From: DAOTVS01 sp034436375
Lineage (GTDB): Bacteria; Chloroflexota; Anaerolineae; SpSt-313
Assembly (NCBI GenBank): GCA_034436375.1
Contig: DAOTVS010000128.1
Location: 1 to 12,305 of the forward strand
Direction of reading: 5' to 3'
DNA: 12,305 nt
The notes under the pieces are model-generated. The model was not told the DNA's origin, searched no databases, and saw only the letters and a list, made by a program, of their open reading frames with translations. The translations under genes and the position numbers were made by a program. Shown here one piece after another: positions 1 through 5,891 of this stretch (the first letter of the stretch is position 1; the number at the start of each line of letters is the position of its first letter).

Positions 1-83
1 AGGCCAATCCTCGGGCATAAAGTCTGGCCCGGTCCCACCAAGGCAGACGCCGGGTCACCTGCTACGCCGCTAACCGGCAGCCT

Positions 84-151
84 CCTTTGGTTGTGTGGGG
101 TGGGTGTTGCTGTTCCACGGAGCAGCAACACCCACCCCACACGACTAAAGG
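84..151 (+). ncRNA. Long perfect RNA-type hairpin, candidate part of a non-coding RNA
   Basis: Arms 84-115 and 120-151 pair over 32 positions with no mismatch around a CACG loop. Twenty-nine pairs are Watson-Crick. The other three (89/146, 92/143, 113/122) are G-U when the + strand is read as RNA but would be A-C mismatches in a - strand RNA, so the + strand appears to be the functional one. The flanks 1-83 and 152-200 contain no ORF and several short GC pairings (for example CGGGC at 12-16 with GCCCG at 27-31). A terminator-like stem follows at 158-195. I do not recognise the family. I looked for hallmark sequences of tmRNA, RNase P RNA, SRP RNA and the ydaO, SAM, TPP and cobalamin riboswitches and found none. 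The 5' end may lie outside the window. Confidence 0.45.
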
Positions 152-157
152 TCCAAA

Positions 158-195
158 GCCGGGCGGTTGCGGAGCCCAAAACCCGGCGAGTTTTT
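158..195 (+). terminator. Possible rho-independent terminator after the hairpin RNA
   Basis: GCCGGG at 158-163 can pair with CCCGGC at 182-187, followed by GAG and five T residues (191-195). The loop is 18 nt, longer than ideal, although GGGC (161-164) and GCCC (174-177) offer an alternative internal pairing. It would end a transcript covering the 84-151 hairpin about 90 bp before the promoter of the M23 gene, which suggests two separate transcription units. Confidence 0.4.
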
Positions 196-229
196 ACCGA
201 TCGATTTCAGCATGGAAATCAGGGCGACA

Positions 230-264
230 GGCTATGAGCTAAAAGCTGATCGCTGAGAGCTAAT
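230..264. repeat. Five tandem 7-bp repeats, consensus NGCTRAN
   Basis: The stretch reads as consecutive heptamers GGCTATG, AGCTAAA, AGCTGAT, CGCTGAG and AGCTAAT. The GCT core is kept in all five and the other positions vary. The array lies between the terminator-like stem and the -35 box of the M23 promoter. It resembles the short degenerate heptamer arrays found between genes in some bacteria. No function is evident. Confidence 0.5.
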
Positions 265-284
265 AATAGCATAGGCCATAATCG

Positions 285-313
285 TTGACAAAAGCCATCT
301 TCTGGCATATACT
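285..313 (+). promoter_or_regulatory. Sigma-70 type promoter for the M23 peptidase gene
   Basis: There is a perfect -35 TTGACA at 285-290, a 17-bp spacer and a -10 TATACT at 308-313. Transcription should start near 320, giving a leader of about 140 nt before the GTG at 460. The leader is GC-rich and can fold, with CGGGC at 383-387 facing GCCCG at 395-399, and GCCC and GGGC boxes near 405-418. Confidence 0.8.
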
Positions 314-459
314 AAACCGTGCTGTGTGTTGCGATCGCCGCGAGCGTTCGGCGTCTGGCCGGTGGGTGAACTGCCGGCACCTCGGGCATAGGGAGCCCGG
401 CACAGCCCTGCAAAGGGCCGCGCTGGAGCTATCAAAGATCTCTCGAGGAGCGAGGACGC

Positions 460-1533
460 GTGCAACGTAAGAAAGACCCGGGCGCCCTGACGATTTTGCT
501 CGTCCCCCATACGAGGCGAGCGCCCGTTAGCCTGCGTATACCTGTCTGGCTGGTGTCCCTCATTTCGGTAATCCTGGTGGCATCTATCACCGCTGCCGCG
601 GTTTTTGCAGTCCAATACATTGGTATGCGGCAGCGTGTGAACACGCTGTTGGCCGAGCAGGCAACTGAGCGAGTGCGGCAGCGGGAGATGAGGGCTACGA
701 TCCTGAGCCAGCAGGACGAGGTGCGTAACCTGTCGTTACAGGTCGAGGGGTTCAAATCCGAGTTGCTGAGTGTCCGTCGCCTGAGCGACGAGATTCGCGA
801 TATCCTGGGTTTACCGACGCCCACGCCGGCTGCAACCCCTTCGGCGTCGGTCGCGCCAGCAGAGGCACTTTCTGCCGATGCCTCCGGGCGCAGCCAGAGT
901 TGGGGTTGGCGTGATGCCAGCCAACCTTCTTCCAGTGAGCATATGGCACTACGGCCTTCGGCGCGCAGTATGCGTACGGCTGTTGAGCGCGGTCACGAGG
1001 TGGTGAGTATGCGCTCGAGTGTGCCAGCGGAGGTGCAGTCGCTGCAGGAATTGCGCGACTTGGTCAGAGAGCGCATGTCACGCCTAGGCAAGAATGACAC
1101 GGGTGATTCGGCTGCCCTGCAGCGCGATCTCCGTCAATGGGCTATGGCCCCTCACCTCTGGCCAGTCTTCCCGCATCCTATCACCTCGCTCTTCGGCTAT
1201 CGCGAGATGAATGGCGTCGGAAATTACCACTATGGCCTGGATATGAGCGCCTGGATCGGCACCAAGGTGCACGCTACCAAAGATGGTACGGTGACCACAG
1301 CCGAATGGCGCTCCGGTTTTGGCCTGGTGGTGATGATCGATCACGAAGGCGGATACACGACAATCTACGGCCACAATTCGTCTCTGTTAGTGAAAGTGGG
1401 CGACAAGGTGAAAGCGGGGGATGTCATTGCCCTCTCCGGCAACTCTGGCTGGTCCACTGGTCCCCACGTTCACTATGAGATACATCTCAACGGTATTCCT
1501 GTCGATCCGCTGCGCTATATCGACGGGGAGTAG
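460..1533 (+). CDS. Membrane-anchored M23 family (LytM-type) peptidoglycan endopeptidase
   Basis: The 357-residue protein has a short basic N-terminus, one transmembrane segment (about 28-52) and a coiled coil (about 56-115) of the type seen in EnvC and MepM-like hydrolases. A Pro/Ala/Ser-rich linker follows, then a C-terminal M23 domain (about 235-353). The zinc site is complete: H257 and D261 in HYGLD, and H336 and H338 in HVH. H305 in YGH is a likely catalytic residue, so the enzyme should be active on peptide cross-links outside the membrane. GTG at 460 was chosen because a GAGGAG ribosome site lies about ten bases upstream and the TM segment then sits near the N-terminus. A bactofilin gene follows on the same strand, a pairing known from cell-shape loci such as Helicobacter csd1-ccmA. 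Substrate specificity cannot be read from the sequence. Confidence 0.93.
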   Translation: MQRKKDPGALTILLVPHTRRAPVSLRIPVWLVSLISVILVASITAAAVFAVQYIGMRQRVNTLLAEQATERVRQREMRATILSQQDEVRNLSLQVEGFKSELLSVRRLSDEIRDILGLPTPTPAATPSASVAPAEALSADASGRSQSWGWRDASQPSSSEHMALRPSARSMRTAVERGHEVVSMRSSVPAEVQSLQELRDLVRERMSRLGKNDTGDSAALQRDLRQWAMAPHLWPVFPHPITSLFGYREMNGVGNYHYGLDMSAWIGTKVHATKDGTVTTAEWRSGFGLVVMIDHEGGYTTIYGHNSSLLVKVGDKVKAGDVIALSGNSGWSTGPHVHYEIHLNGIPVDPLRYIDGE

Positions 1534-1564
1534 AAGTACATCCGGAGAGTGGCCAGCTTTTTGG

Positions 1565-1657
1565 GCGCTAGTGGGTTCCCGCCTGGGCCTGGGGTGACAT
1601 TCGGTTGCGGCAGAGGTGGCTTAGCCCGTCGGGACCCGTGGGTGGGCCCACTAGCGC
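1565..1657 (+). other. Long-range inverted repeat in the M23-bactofilin spacer, possible RNA structure
   Basis: An 11-base arm at 1565-1575 is the exact reverse complement of 1647-1657. Skipping a TT bulge, CCCGCCTG (1578-1585) can continue the stem with 1639-1646 using three G-U wobbles. The enclosed 50 bases contain further short GC pairings. It sits in the 185-bp gap upstream of the bactofilin gene. It could be a structured leader, an attenuator or a degenerate repeat. There is no T-tract, so a simple terminator is unlikely. Confidence 0.4.
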
Positions 1658-1718
1658 GCCTCTTCGGATACGACGCAGCACAGAGCATTCTGGAGAGGGC
1701 GCTAGGTGAGGTGGTCCT

Positions 1719-2171
1719 GTGGCACTGTTTACCAAGGAAAAGGCCCCGATCGCTGCCCCGGGCAAGATCGAGAATGTCCTGGGCGCCGGCACACGGTTTG
1801 AAGGCCATGTGGCCGCTGATGGCAATATCCGCGTGGATGGCGTCTTTGAGGGCTCGATTGAAACCGCCGGCAACGTGATTATTGGCGAGCACGCCCGCGT
1901 TATGGCCGACATCGTGGCTAATGGGGTGCAGGTTTGGGGCGCAGTGAAGGGCAATATCGCCGCTACCGGCAGGTTGGAGATCCTCTCCTCAGGCCGCGTG
2001 TGGGGCGACATCAAGGTTGCGGCGCTCCTGATTGACGAAGGCGGCATTCTTCGTGGCCAGTGTATCATGTTGGGCGATGGCGAGAGCGAGCTTCGGCTGA
2101 TCGAAGGCCCGCAGCCGACGGCGCCTGCTGAGCCGGCGTCCCCAGGTGGGCCTGAGACCTCGGAAGCCTAG
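1719..2171 (+). CDS. Bactofilin (polymer-forming cytoskeletal protein)
   Basis: The 150-residue protein matches the bactofilin/DUF583 plan: a short flexible N-terminus, a Gly- and Val-rich right-handed beta-helix core of about 110 residues and a Pro/Ala/Glu-rich tail. Core motifs include GTRFEGHVAADGNIRVDGVF, then GSIETAGNVIIGEHARV and GDIKVAALLIDEGG. Bactofilins polymerise without nucleotide, bind the inner face of the membrane and help position peptidoglycan enzymes. The GTG start is preceded by a GGTGAGG ribosome site (1705-1711) and gives the short N-terminal tail typical of the family. The gene lies 185 bp after an M23 peptidase and 32 bp before a membrane protein, so it probably belongs to a three-gene envelope unit. 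Family assignment is confident; the role in shape is inferred. Confidence 0.92.
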   Translation: MALFTKEKAPIAAPGKIENVLGAGTRFEGHVAADGNIRVDGVFEGSIETAGNVIIGEHARVMADIVANGVQVWGAVKGNIAATGRLEILSSGRVWGDIKVAALLIDEGGILRGQCIMLGDGESELRLIEGPQPTAPAEPASPGGPETSEA

Positions 2172-2203
2172 GTGACCCAATTCTGCATGCAGGCGGAGTA
2201 TCT

Positions 2204-3103
2204 GTGAAGGCTGTGTTTTTGATGCGAGAATGCGTGCTGCCCGGCAGAGCGACCCAAGTCGACCGTGAAGCCGCGCGGAGGGGCTTGCAGGCATTAGCGC
2301 AAACAGAGCTCTTTACCATCCTGCTGGATACTGATCCGGATACACCTTCTCCTAGCCCCGGGTGGGCGGCACGGGTCGCAGCGATTATCGAGACTGCCGG
2401 AGGGCGTGTCGATGCTGTGGCCTGGTGCCCTCATCCAAAGGGACACGGGTGCGGCTGCTGGGGTGCGCGTCCCGGGCTTATCCTGGAGGCGCTGGCCCGC
2501 TATGACCTGGAAGCCAACGAGTGCTACCTGATCGGCTCTAGCCAGGCGGATGTCGAGATGGCGGCTACTGCGGGCGTCCGGCCAGTGATGCTACTGCAGG
2601 GCCGCACCATTGGCGATATCCTCGGTGATGGCTGCCAGCACAAGGATTTCCCGATTGCGCGCGAATTGTCGCAGGCAGTGGAATACCTGCAAGCAGAAGA
2701 GGATAGCACCGCGCAGCTCGGCCGGCCACGGCAGATCGCGGCGCTCGCTCCGGTGGAGGAGAGCAGCCATCCAGCGGTAGGGACCCCTGTGCTGACGCCT
2801 ATCTCCCGGCTTGCCGTCAGCGCTGGCCGCCGCACACGTCTGCGGCCCCGCGAAGCGCTGCGTTGGTTGTCGTTCTTTATACTGGGTGGGGTATGGCTGA
2901 GCCTGGGTATTGCCTACCTGCTCACTCAGCTCTACCGCGTGCAGCCCTTTCCCGAGTTTGTGTGGTTCGTCACCCTCCAGTTTATCCCTCGGGTGGCGCG
3001 CGGCGCCCTGTTCATCCTCACCGGTGTGGCCGTCGTGCTCCTGGCCAGCCGGAGCTTTTTCAGGTCCGTCAGCAACGGGCAGGGCTCTTTGCGCCGCCGC
3101 TGA
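2204..3103 (+). CDS. Degenerate GmhB-like HAD domain fused to a two-helix membrane domain
   Basis: Residues 1-145 follow the layout of GmhB/HisB-type (HAD-IIIA) phosphatases. The zinc loop cysteines and histidine are present (C75, H77, C83, C85), and a GLILEAL..YDLE...YLIGSSQADVEMA segment matches the family C-terminal half. The catalytic residues are not: the FLDRDG motif is FLMREC, so the nucleophile is M7 and the acid/base is E9. The RKP lysine motif after the second Cys pair is changed to WGA, and the GD of motif IV is GS (111-112). Residues about 150-215 are a linker and 221-243 and 265-285 are predicted membrane helices. GTG at 2204 has an AGGCGGAG ribosome site. The bactofilin stop is 32 bp upstream. 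I infer a membrane-tethered pseudoenzyme or scaffold rather than a phosphatase; a changed activity cannot be excluded. Confidence 0.75.
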   Translation: MKAVFLMRECVLPGRATQVDREAARRGLQALAQTELFTILLDTDPDTPSPSPGWAARVAAIIETAGGRVDAVAWCPHPKGHGCGCWGARPGLILEALARYDLEANECYLIGSSQADVEMAATAGVRPVMLLQGRTIGDILGDGCQHKDFPIARELSQAVEYLQAEEDSTAQLGRPRQIAALAPVEESSHPAVGTPVLTPISRLAVSAGRRTRLRPREALRWLSFFILGGVWLSLGIAYLLTQLYRVQPFPEFVWFVTLQFIPRVARGALFILTGVAVVLLASRSFFRSVSNGQGSLRRR

Positions 3104-3137
3104 TAGAGAGCCAGGGGTAAGAGACAAAGGGGCCAAC

Positions 3138-3195
3138 AGAGCTGAAGGAACTGAGGGACAGCACTTCCGCTCTGTCCCTCAGTTCCTTCAGCTCT
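3138..3195. repeat. Perfect 24-bp-arm palindrome between convergent genes
   Basis: Arm 3138-3161 is the exact reverse complement of 3172-3195, with a 10-nt loop. It lies 34 bp after the HAD-like gene on + and 28 bp before the end of the holin-like gene on -, a natural place for a bidirectional terminator. No T-tract follows on either strand, so termination would not be of the classical intrinsic type. Its perfection and simple CTGAGGGACAG / CTGTCCCTCAG core look like a dispersed intergenic palindromic repeat, but only one copy is visible here. Confidence 0.75.
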
Positions 3196-3223
3196 ACAAA
3201 CCGCCATGGGCTGCCACTCGTGT

Positions 3224-3586
3224 CTACCGGTGCTCGCCAAGGATGAGGGACAGCGTCCAGTTTACTATGGCCACCACCAGCCCTCCAAGGAAGGCCGCCC
3301 CAAAATTGGTGACATAAAAGCCCAGCCCCAGGCTGATACCCACAGCGCTGGTGAGCCAGAGGATGATGGCGTTGATCACCAGGCCAAAAAGCCCCAACGT
3401 CAGCACCATAAGCGGGCAGCTCAGAATGTTCAAGACCGGCCGCACCAGTGCATTGGCCAGTCCGAGAATGATGCCTACCAGCAGGAATGTGCCCACACCG
3501 CCGTCCGCGCTGATGCCGGGCACGAAATAGGCCGCCGCATAGAGGGCGACTGCATTGATCACCAGACGCAATACAAGCCGACGCAA
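3224..3586 (-). CDS. Four-TM phage-holin superfamily protein (YvlD-like)
   Basis: The 120-residue protein is almost entirely hydrophobic, with four helices at about 5-23, 32-50, 56-80 and 94-116. The central LGLANALVRPVLNIL and VLTLGLFGLVINAIILWLT segments are the signature of the Phage_holin_4_2 family, which includes Bacillus subtilis YvlD. Despite the name these chromosomal members are not lysis proteins; they accompany small cytoplasmic proteins in envelope-stress operons. The start is TTG at 3586, with a GAGGGGG ribosome site about eight bases upstream. It is the last gene of the - strand cluster, 27 bp after the SHOCT-like gene. The family is clear; the molecular function is unknown. 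Confidence 0.88.
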   Translation of the reverse strand: MRRLVLRLVINAVALYAAAYFVPGISADGGVGTFLLVGIILGLANALVRPVLNILSCPLMVLTLGLFGLVINAIILWLTSAVGISLGLGFYVTNFGAAFLGGLVVAIVNWTLSLILGEHR

Positions 3587-3613
3587 GATCGTATCCCCCT
3601 CAGGTAGACCCGT

Positions 3614-3985
3614 TTACTCGATAAAGATCTCGACGCGCTCCGCGTCTTCGGCATCCTCGACGTCGATGATCTTGCCCTGGGCTCCCTCTTGTATGGCCCT
3701 GGTGATCTGCTCCACGTCAAGCCCCTCGACGTTGGGGGCAAAGCGAGCGCCCATCCTGATGCCGACATGGACGAGGCCCATGGGAATATTGACGTTGACT
3801 TTGGGTTTGCCGGTGTGCAAGTCGGTCACCCGTACACGCAGCCAACGCGGGCTTCCAGTCGCTGCCTGCGCGGCCTTGGAATCGGCCCGATCCAGGGCAG
3901 CCAACAGCCGGGCCCCTTCTTCGGCGCTGATCTGCCGGGCCTCAATCATCCGGAGAATCTGCATACGTTCTTCTGCTGTTGACAT
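3614..3985 (-). CDS. SHOCT-like / YvlB-LiaX type small protein
   Basis: The 123-residue protein has an N-terminal helical hairpin (about 4-31: EERMQILRMIEARQISAEEG) of the SHOCT-like type. A Ala/Ser linker follows, then a C-terminal alpha/beta domain (48-123) with WLRVRVTD, TGKPKVNVNIPMGL and a final ERVEIFIE strand. This plan resembles YvlB and LiaX-like proteins that accompany YvlD-type membrane partners and respond to envelope damage. No signal peptide or membrane helix is visible, so it is probably cytoplasmic or peripheral. ATG at 3985 has a GGGGGA ribosome site. Its start overlaps the end of the upstream gene (3942-4295) by 44 bases in another frame. Its helical hairpin resembles the last 30 residues of the DUF2089 protein at the head of the cluster. 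Confidence 0.8.
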   Translation of the reverse strand: MSTAEERMQILRMIEARQISAEEGARLLAALDRADSKAAQAATGSPRWLRVRVTDLHTGKPKVNVNIPMGLVHVGIRMGARFAPNVEGLDVEQITRAIQEGAQGKIIDVEDAEDAERVEIFIE

Positions 3986-4295
3986 GGTTCCCCCACTGAC
4001 TACCAGCGTCGGTAGCTTTCAGCAAAAACACCTGCACACGCTCTTTCCCCATCGGTTTCTGCGATGTCAATGGCCGGCGGCCGGAATAAAGGCCATGATG
4101 CATGGCCAGGATTGCCTCATCGACACCGATGAGGTCGATCTGTGGCACAAAGGGCCGCGCTATGTGCATATACCATGCGGCAAGGCCCGGTGGCGCCGGA
4201 ACGTCCGGATCCACTGGATCACAGCCGCAACGCTGGTTGCTCACACGAATATGCAGCCAGGCGCTACGCGCCAGGAGTATACCAGCGTCCATCAT
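3942..4295 (-). CDS. Diverged C-terminal-domain paralogue of the adjacent SHOCT-like protein
   Basis: This 117-residue reading frame fills what would otherwise be a 338-base gap between the GNAT and SHOCT-like genes. It aligns over about 75 residues with the C-terminal domain of the next gene: WLHIRVSN with WLRVRVTD, APPGL with IPMGL, then matching F, P, V, A and G positions at the same spacing, and ERVQVFLLK with ERVEIFIE after a two-residue insertion. The N-terminal helical hairpin is absent. There are tandem ATG codons at 4295 and 4292, 28 bp after the GNAT stop; no strong ribosome site is visible. The C-terminal tail overlaps the next start by 44 bases. It may be a real single-domain member of the family or a decaying duplicate; intact length and conserved pattern favour a real gene. 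Confidence 0.55.
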   Translation of the reverse strand: MMDAGILLARSAWLHIRVSNQRCGCDPVDPDVPAPPGLAAWYMHIARPFVPQIDLIGVDEAILAMHHGLYSGRRPLTSQKPMGKERVQVFLLKATDAGSQWGNHVNSRRTYADSPDD

Positions 4296-4323
4296 GAACA
4301 GGCCCGGCGTAATGGGCCTATCG

Positions 4324-5304
4324 TCAGAGCGCCAACACAAGTTGATCCAGTGTGCGCAGCGATACGAAGCAGCGGCTCTGCAACGCCTGCAAGGCCTCAC
4401 GGTGGCTGGTCGAGACCGTGGCCGCCACGGCCCGTGGGTACCAGCCGACCAGCATGTTCAGGCCCCAATCTGCCAGCTCGTTCTCGACGGCCCCCCTGTG
4501 CCCGGGCCGTACGGTGAGATCTATGCGGGCGGGCCCGGCGCCCGATTGCACCAGCGTGCTGACGACCGCCGTCAGAACACGATCTTCTTCGATGCCCCAC
4601 CGCCAGGTCTGCTGGCCGCCAAATATGCTCTCCAGCCACTCCTCGATGCGGCGGCTCAGGCTGGGGCGAAAAGCGCTCGCACGCAACGGGCGCACCTGTT
4701 GCACCTCGGCGGGGGTGGCTGCAGCGGCCAGGTCCAACAGCGCCTGCCAGTCGCGGCTACCCAACCGGCGCAAGGGCGCTGCAGGCTGCGCTGGCGCCGG
4801 GATCGAGCGTGGGCGCAATAACTCCACAAGGGTATCAAAGCGCTTAAACCCCAGCCTCCGATAGAGTCTCTGTGCCGGCTCGTTGTCGCTACGTACCTGC
4901 AGGGTCACCTGCCGGCCGCCGCGGTGACGGATGCCATCGAGCGATGCAGCCATCAACTCCCGGCCGATGCCATGGTGCTGCACGTCGGGATGCACGGCCA
5001 CATTACTGATGAACCAGTGCCGCAGCACCGGGTCTTCGGGCGTAACGGTCACATTGCCCACCAGGCGCCCGTCCTGCTCATAGACATAACCGCCCACAAA
5101 GGGCGCCACGTGGTCGATGAACGTCAGAAGAGGGCCCAAAGCGGCCATTTGCCTGAGATCAGCGACCAGGTTGCTGCCCATGTGGTCCATCTCACTGCCA
5201 AAGGCGATCTCGATGAGGTTGGCGATAGCGCCCATATCGCGCGCCGGATCTACAGGCCGGATGTGGCCTTGCATCGGCGGGATATGCACCGCGGCTGAGA
5301 TCAT
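4324..5304 (-). CDS. GNAT family N-acetyltransferase, probably two tandem GNAT-like domains
   Basis: In the 326-residue protein, residues about 13-160 form a canonical GNAT domain. Motif A reads ISNVAVHPDVQHHGIGRELM (99-118), with the acetyl-CoA phosphate loop Q109-H-H-G112-I-G114. Motif B is NEPAQRLYRRLGF (141-153). Residues about 175-326 repeat a GNAT-like alternation of strands and helices but lack a clear Q/R-x-x-G-x-G/A loop, so that half may be a degenerate second domain. ATG at 5304 was chosen over an upstream TTG because GGAGGGAG lies just before it. The substrate is unknown. It is the second gene of the - strand cluster, 94 bp after DUF2089, and may also have its own promoter. Confidence 0.85.
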   Translation of the reverse strand: MISAAVHIPPMQGHIRPVDPARDMGAIANLIEIAFGSEMDHMGSNLVADLRQMAALGPLLTFIDHVAPFVGGYVYEQDGRLVGNVTVTPEDPVLRHWFISNVAVHPDVQHHGIGRELMAASLDGIRHRGGRQVTLQVRSDNEPAQRLYRRLGFKRFDTLVELLRPRSIPAPAQPAAPLRRLGSRDWQALLDLAAAATPAEVQQVRPLRASAFRPSLSRRIEEWLESIFGGQQTWRWGIEEDRVLTAVVSTLVQSGAGPARIDLTVRPGHRGAVENELADWGLNMLVGWYPRAVAATVSTSHREALQALQSRCFVSLRTLDQLVLAL

Positions 5305-5360
5305 TCTCCCTCCGGCTGGCCACAACGCTCAGCGGGTTCTGTGGCCATAATGCCGGCGCT

Positions 5361-5389
5361 AGTATAGCACTATGGGGCGCACCTGAAAA
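5361..5389 (-). promoter_or_regulatory. Possible internal promoter for the GNAT gene
   Basis: On the - strand, TTTTCA (5389-5384) is followed after 17 bp by TATACT (5366-5361). The -10 matches consensus at 5 of 6 positions and the -35 at 4 of 6. Transcription would start near 5354, about 50 bases before the ATG at 5304. It would let the GNAT gene and downstream genes be expressed apart from DUF2089. Confidence 0.5.
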
Positions 5390-5398
5390 GGCAGCGGG

Positions 5399-5773
5399 TC
5401 ATGATCCGGCGAGCAGTTGCAGCGCCTCATCGGTCGTCAGTTGGCCTTTCGCCAGGTCCTGCAGGATTGCACGCCGTTGCTCGGATGAGATGCTCATGGT
5501 TTCCTCGCCCACTTCATAGCCCAAACTGCGGATGACGTCGTTGAGGCGTGCACGTACGGCCGGGTAGGAGAGATGCATCTCATCCTGTACACGGTTCAGT
5601 TTGCCCTCGCAGCGCAGCAAAGTCTCAACGAACTGCAACTGCTCTGGGCTTAGCTCGTACATGTGGCCTAGTGTAAAGTGGCCTTCGATCGTCGTATCGC
5701 AATTCCGACAGTAGAGGCGAGTGACTTCGAGCGTCTCATGGCAGATTGGGCAGCGGCCGATGACGGGATTCAT
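5399..5773 (-). CDS. DUF2089 zinc-ribbon / HTH putative regulator
   Basis: In the 124-residue protein an N-terminal zinc ribbon has C8, C11, C22 and C25 (CPIC and CRNC). Residues about 38-90 look like a helix-turn-helix: SPEQLQFVETLLRCEGKLNR followed by a helix starting LSYPAVRARL. The last 30 residues (SSEQRRAILQDLAKGQLTTDEALQLL) form a helical hairpin similar to the N-terminus of the SHOCT-like protein downstream. DUF2089 proteins are commonly annotated as regulators beside SHOCT-like and holin-like genes. The ATG at 5773 has an AAGGAG ribosome site seven bases upstream and a strong promoter at 5812-5840. DNA binding and control of this cluster are inferred from the fold and position. Confidence 0.85.
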   Translation of the reverse strand: MNPVIGRCPICHETLEVTRLYCRNCDTTIEGHFTLGHMYELSPEQLQFVETLLRCEGKLNRVQDEMHLSYPAVRARLNDVIRSLGYEVGEETMSISSEQRRAILQDLAKGQLTTDEALQLLAGS

Positions 5774-5811
5774 TGCCGGGCTCCTTCTCTAGCGCACCGC
5801 TTTCTATTTCT

Positions 5812-5840
5812 ATCATAGTACGGATATCGAAAGATGTCAA
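5812..5840 (-). promoter_or_regulatory. Strong sigma-70 type promoter for the DUF2089 cluster
   Basis: On the - strand there is a perfect -35 TTGACA (5840-5835), a 17-bp spacer and a -10 TATGAT (5817-5812). Transcription should start near 5805, giving a leader of about 32 nt. Upstream sequence (5841-5890) is markedly AT-rich against the GC-rich surroundings. It holds an inverted pair AACATCA (5861-5867) / TGATGTT (5881-5887) that could be an operator or UP-like element. Confidence 0.8.
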
Positions 5841-5891
5841 TAGTAGATATGAAGATAATTAACATCACTATAAATGGAATTGATGTTGGCA

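Noticed and set aside
1549..1878. Possible small + strand gene between the M23 and bactofilin genes
   Set aside because: It has a GTG start with a GGAGAG very close, but it overlaps bactofilin by 160 bases and contains the inverted repeat; composition is that of a shadow frame.
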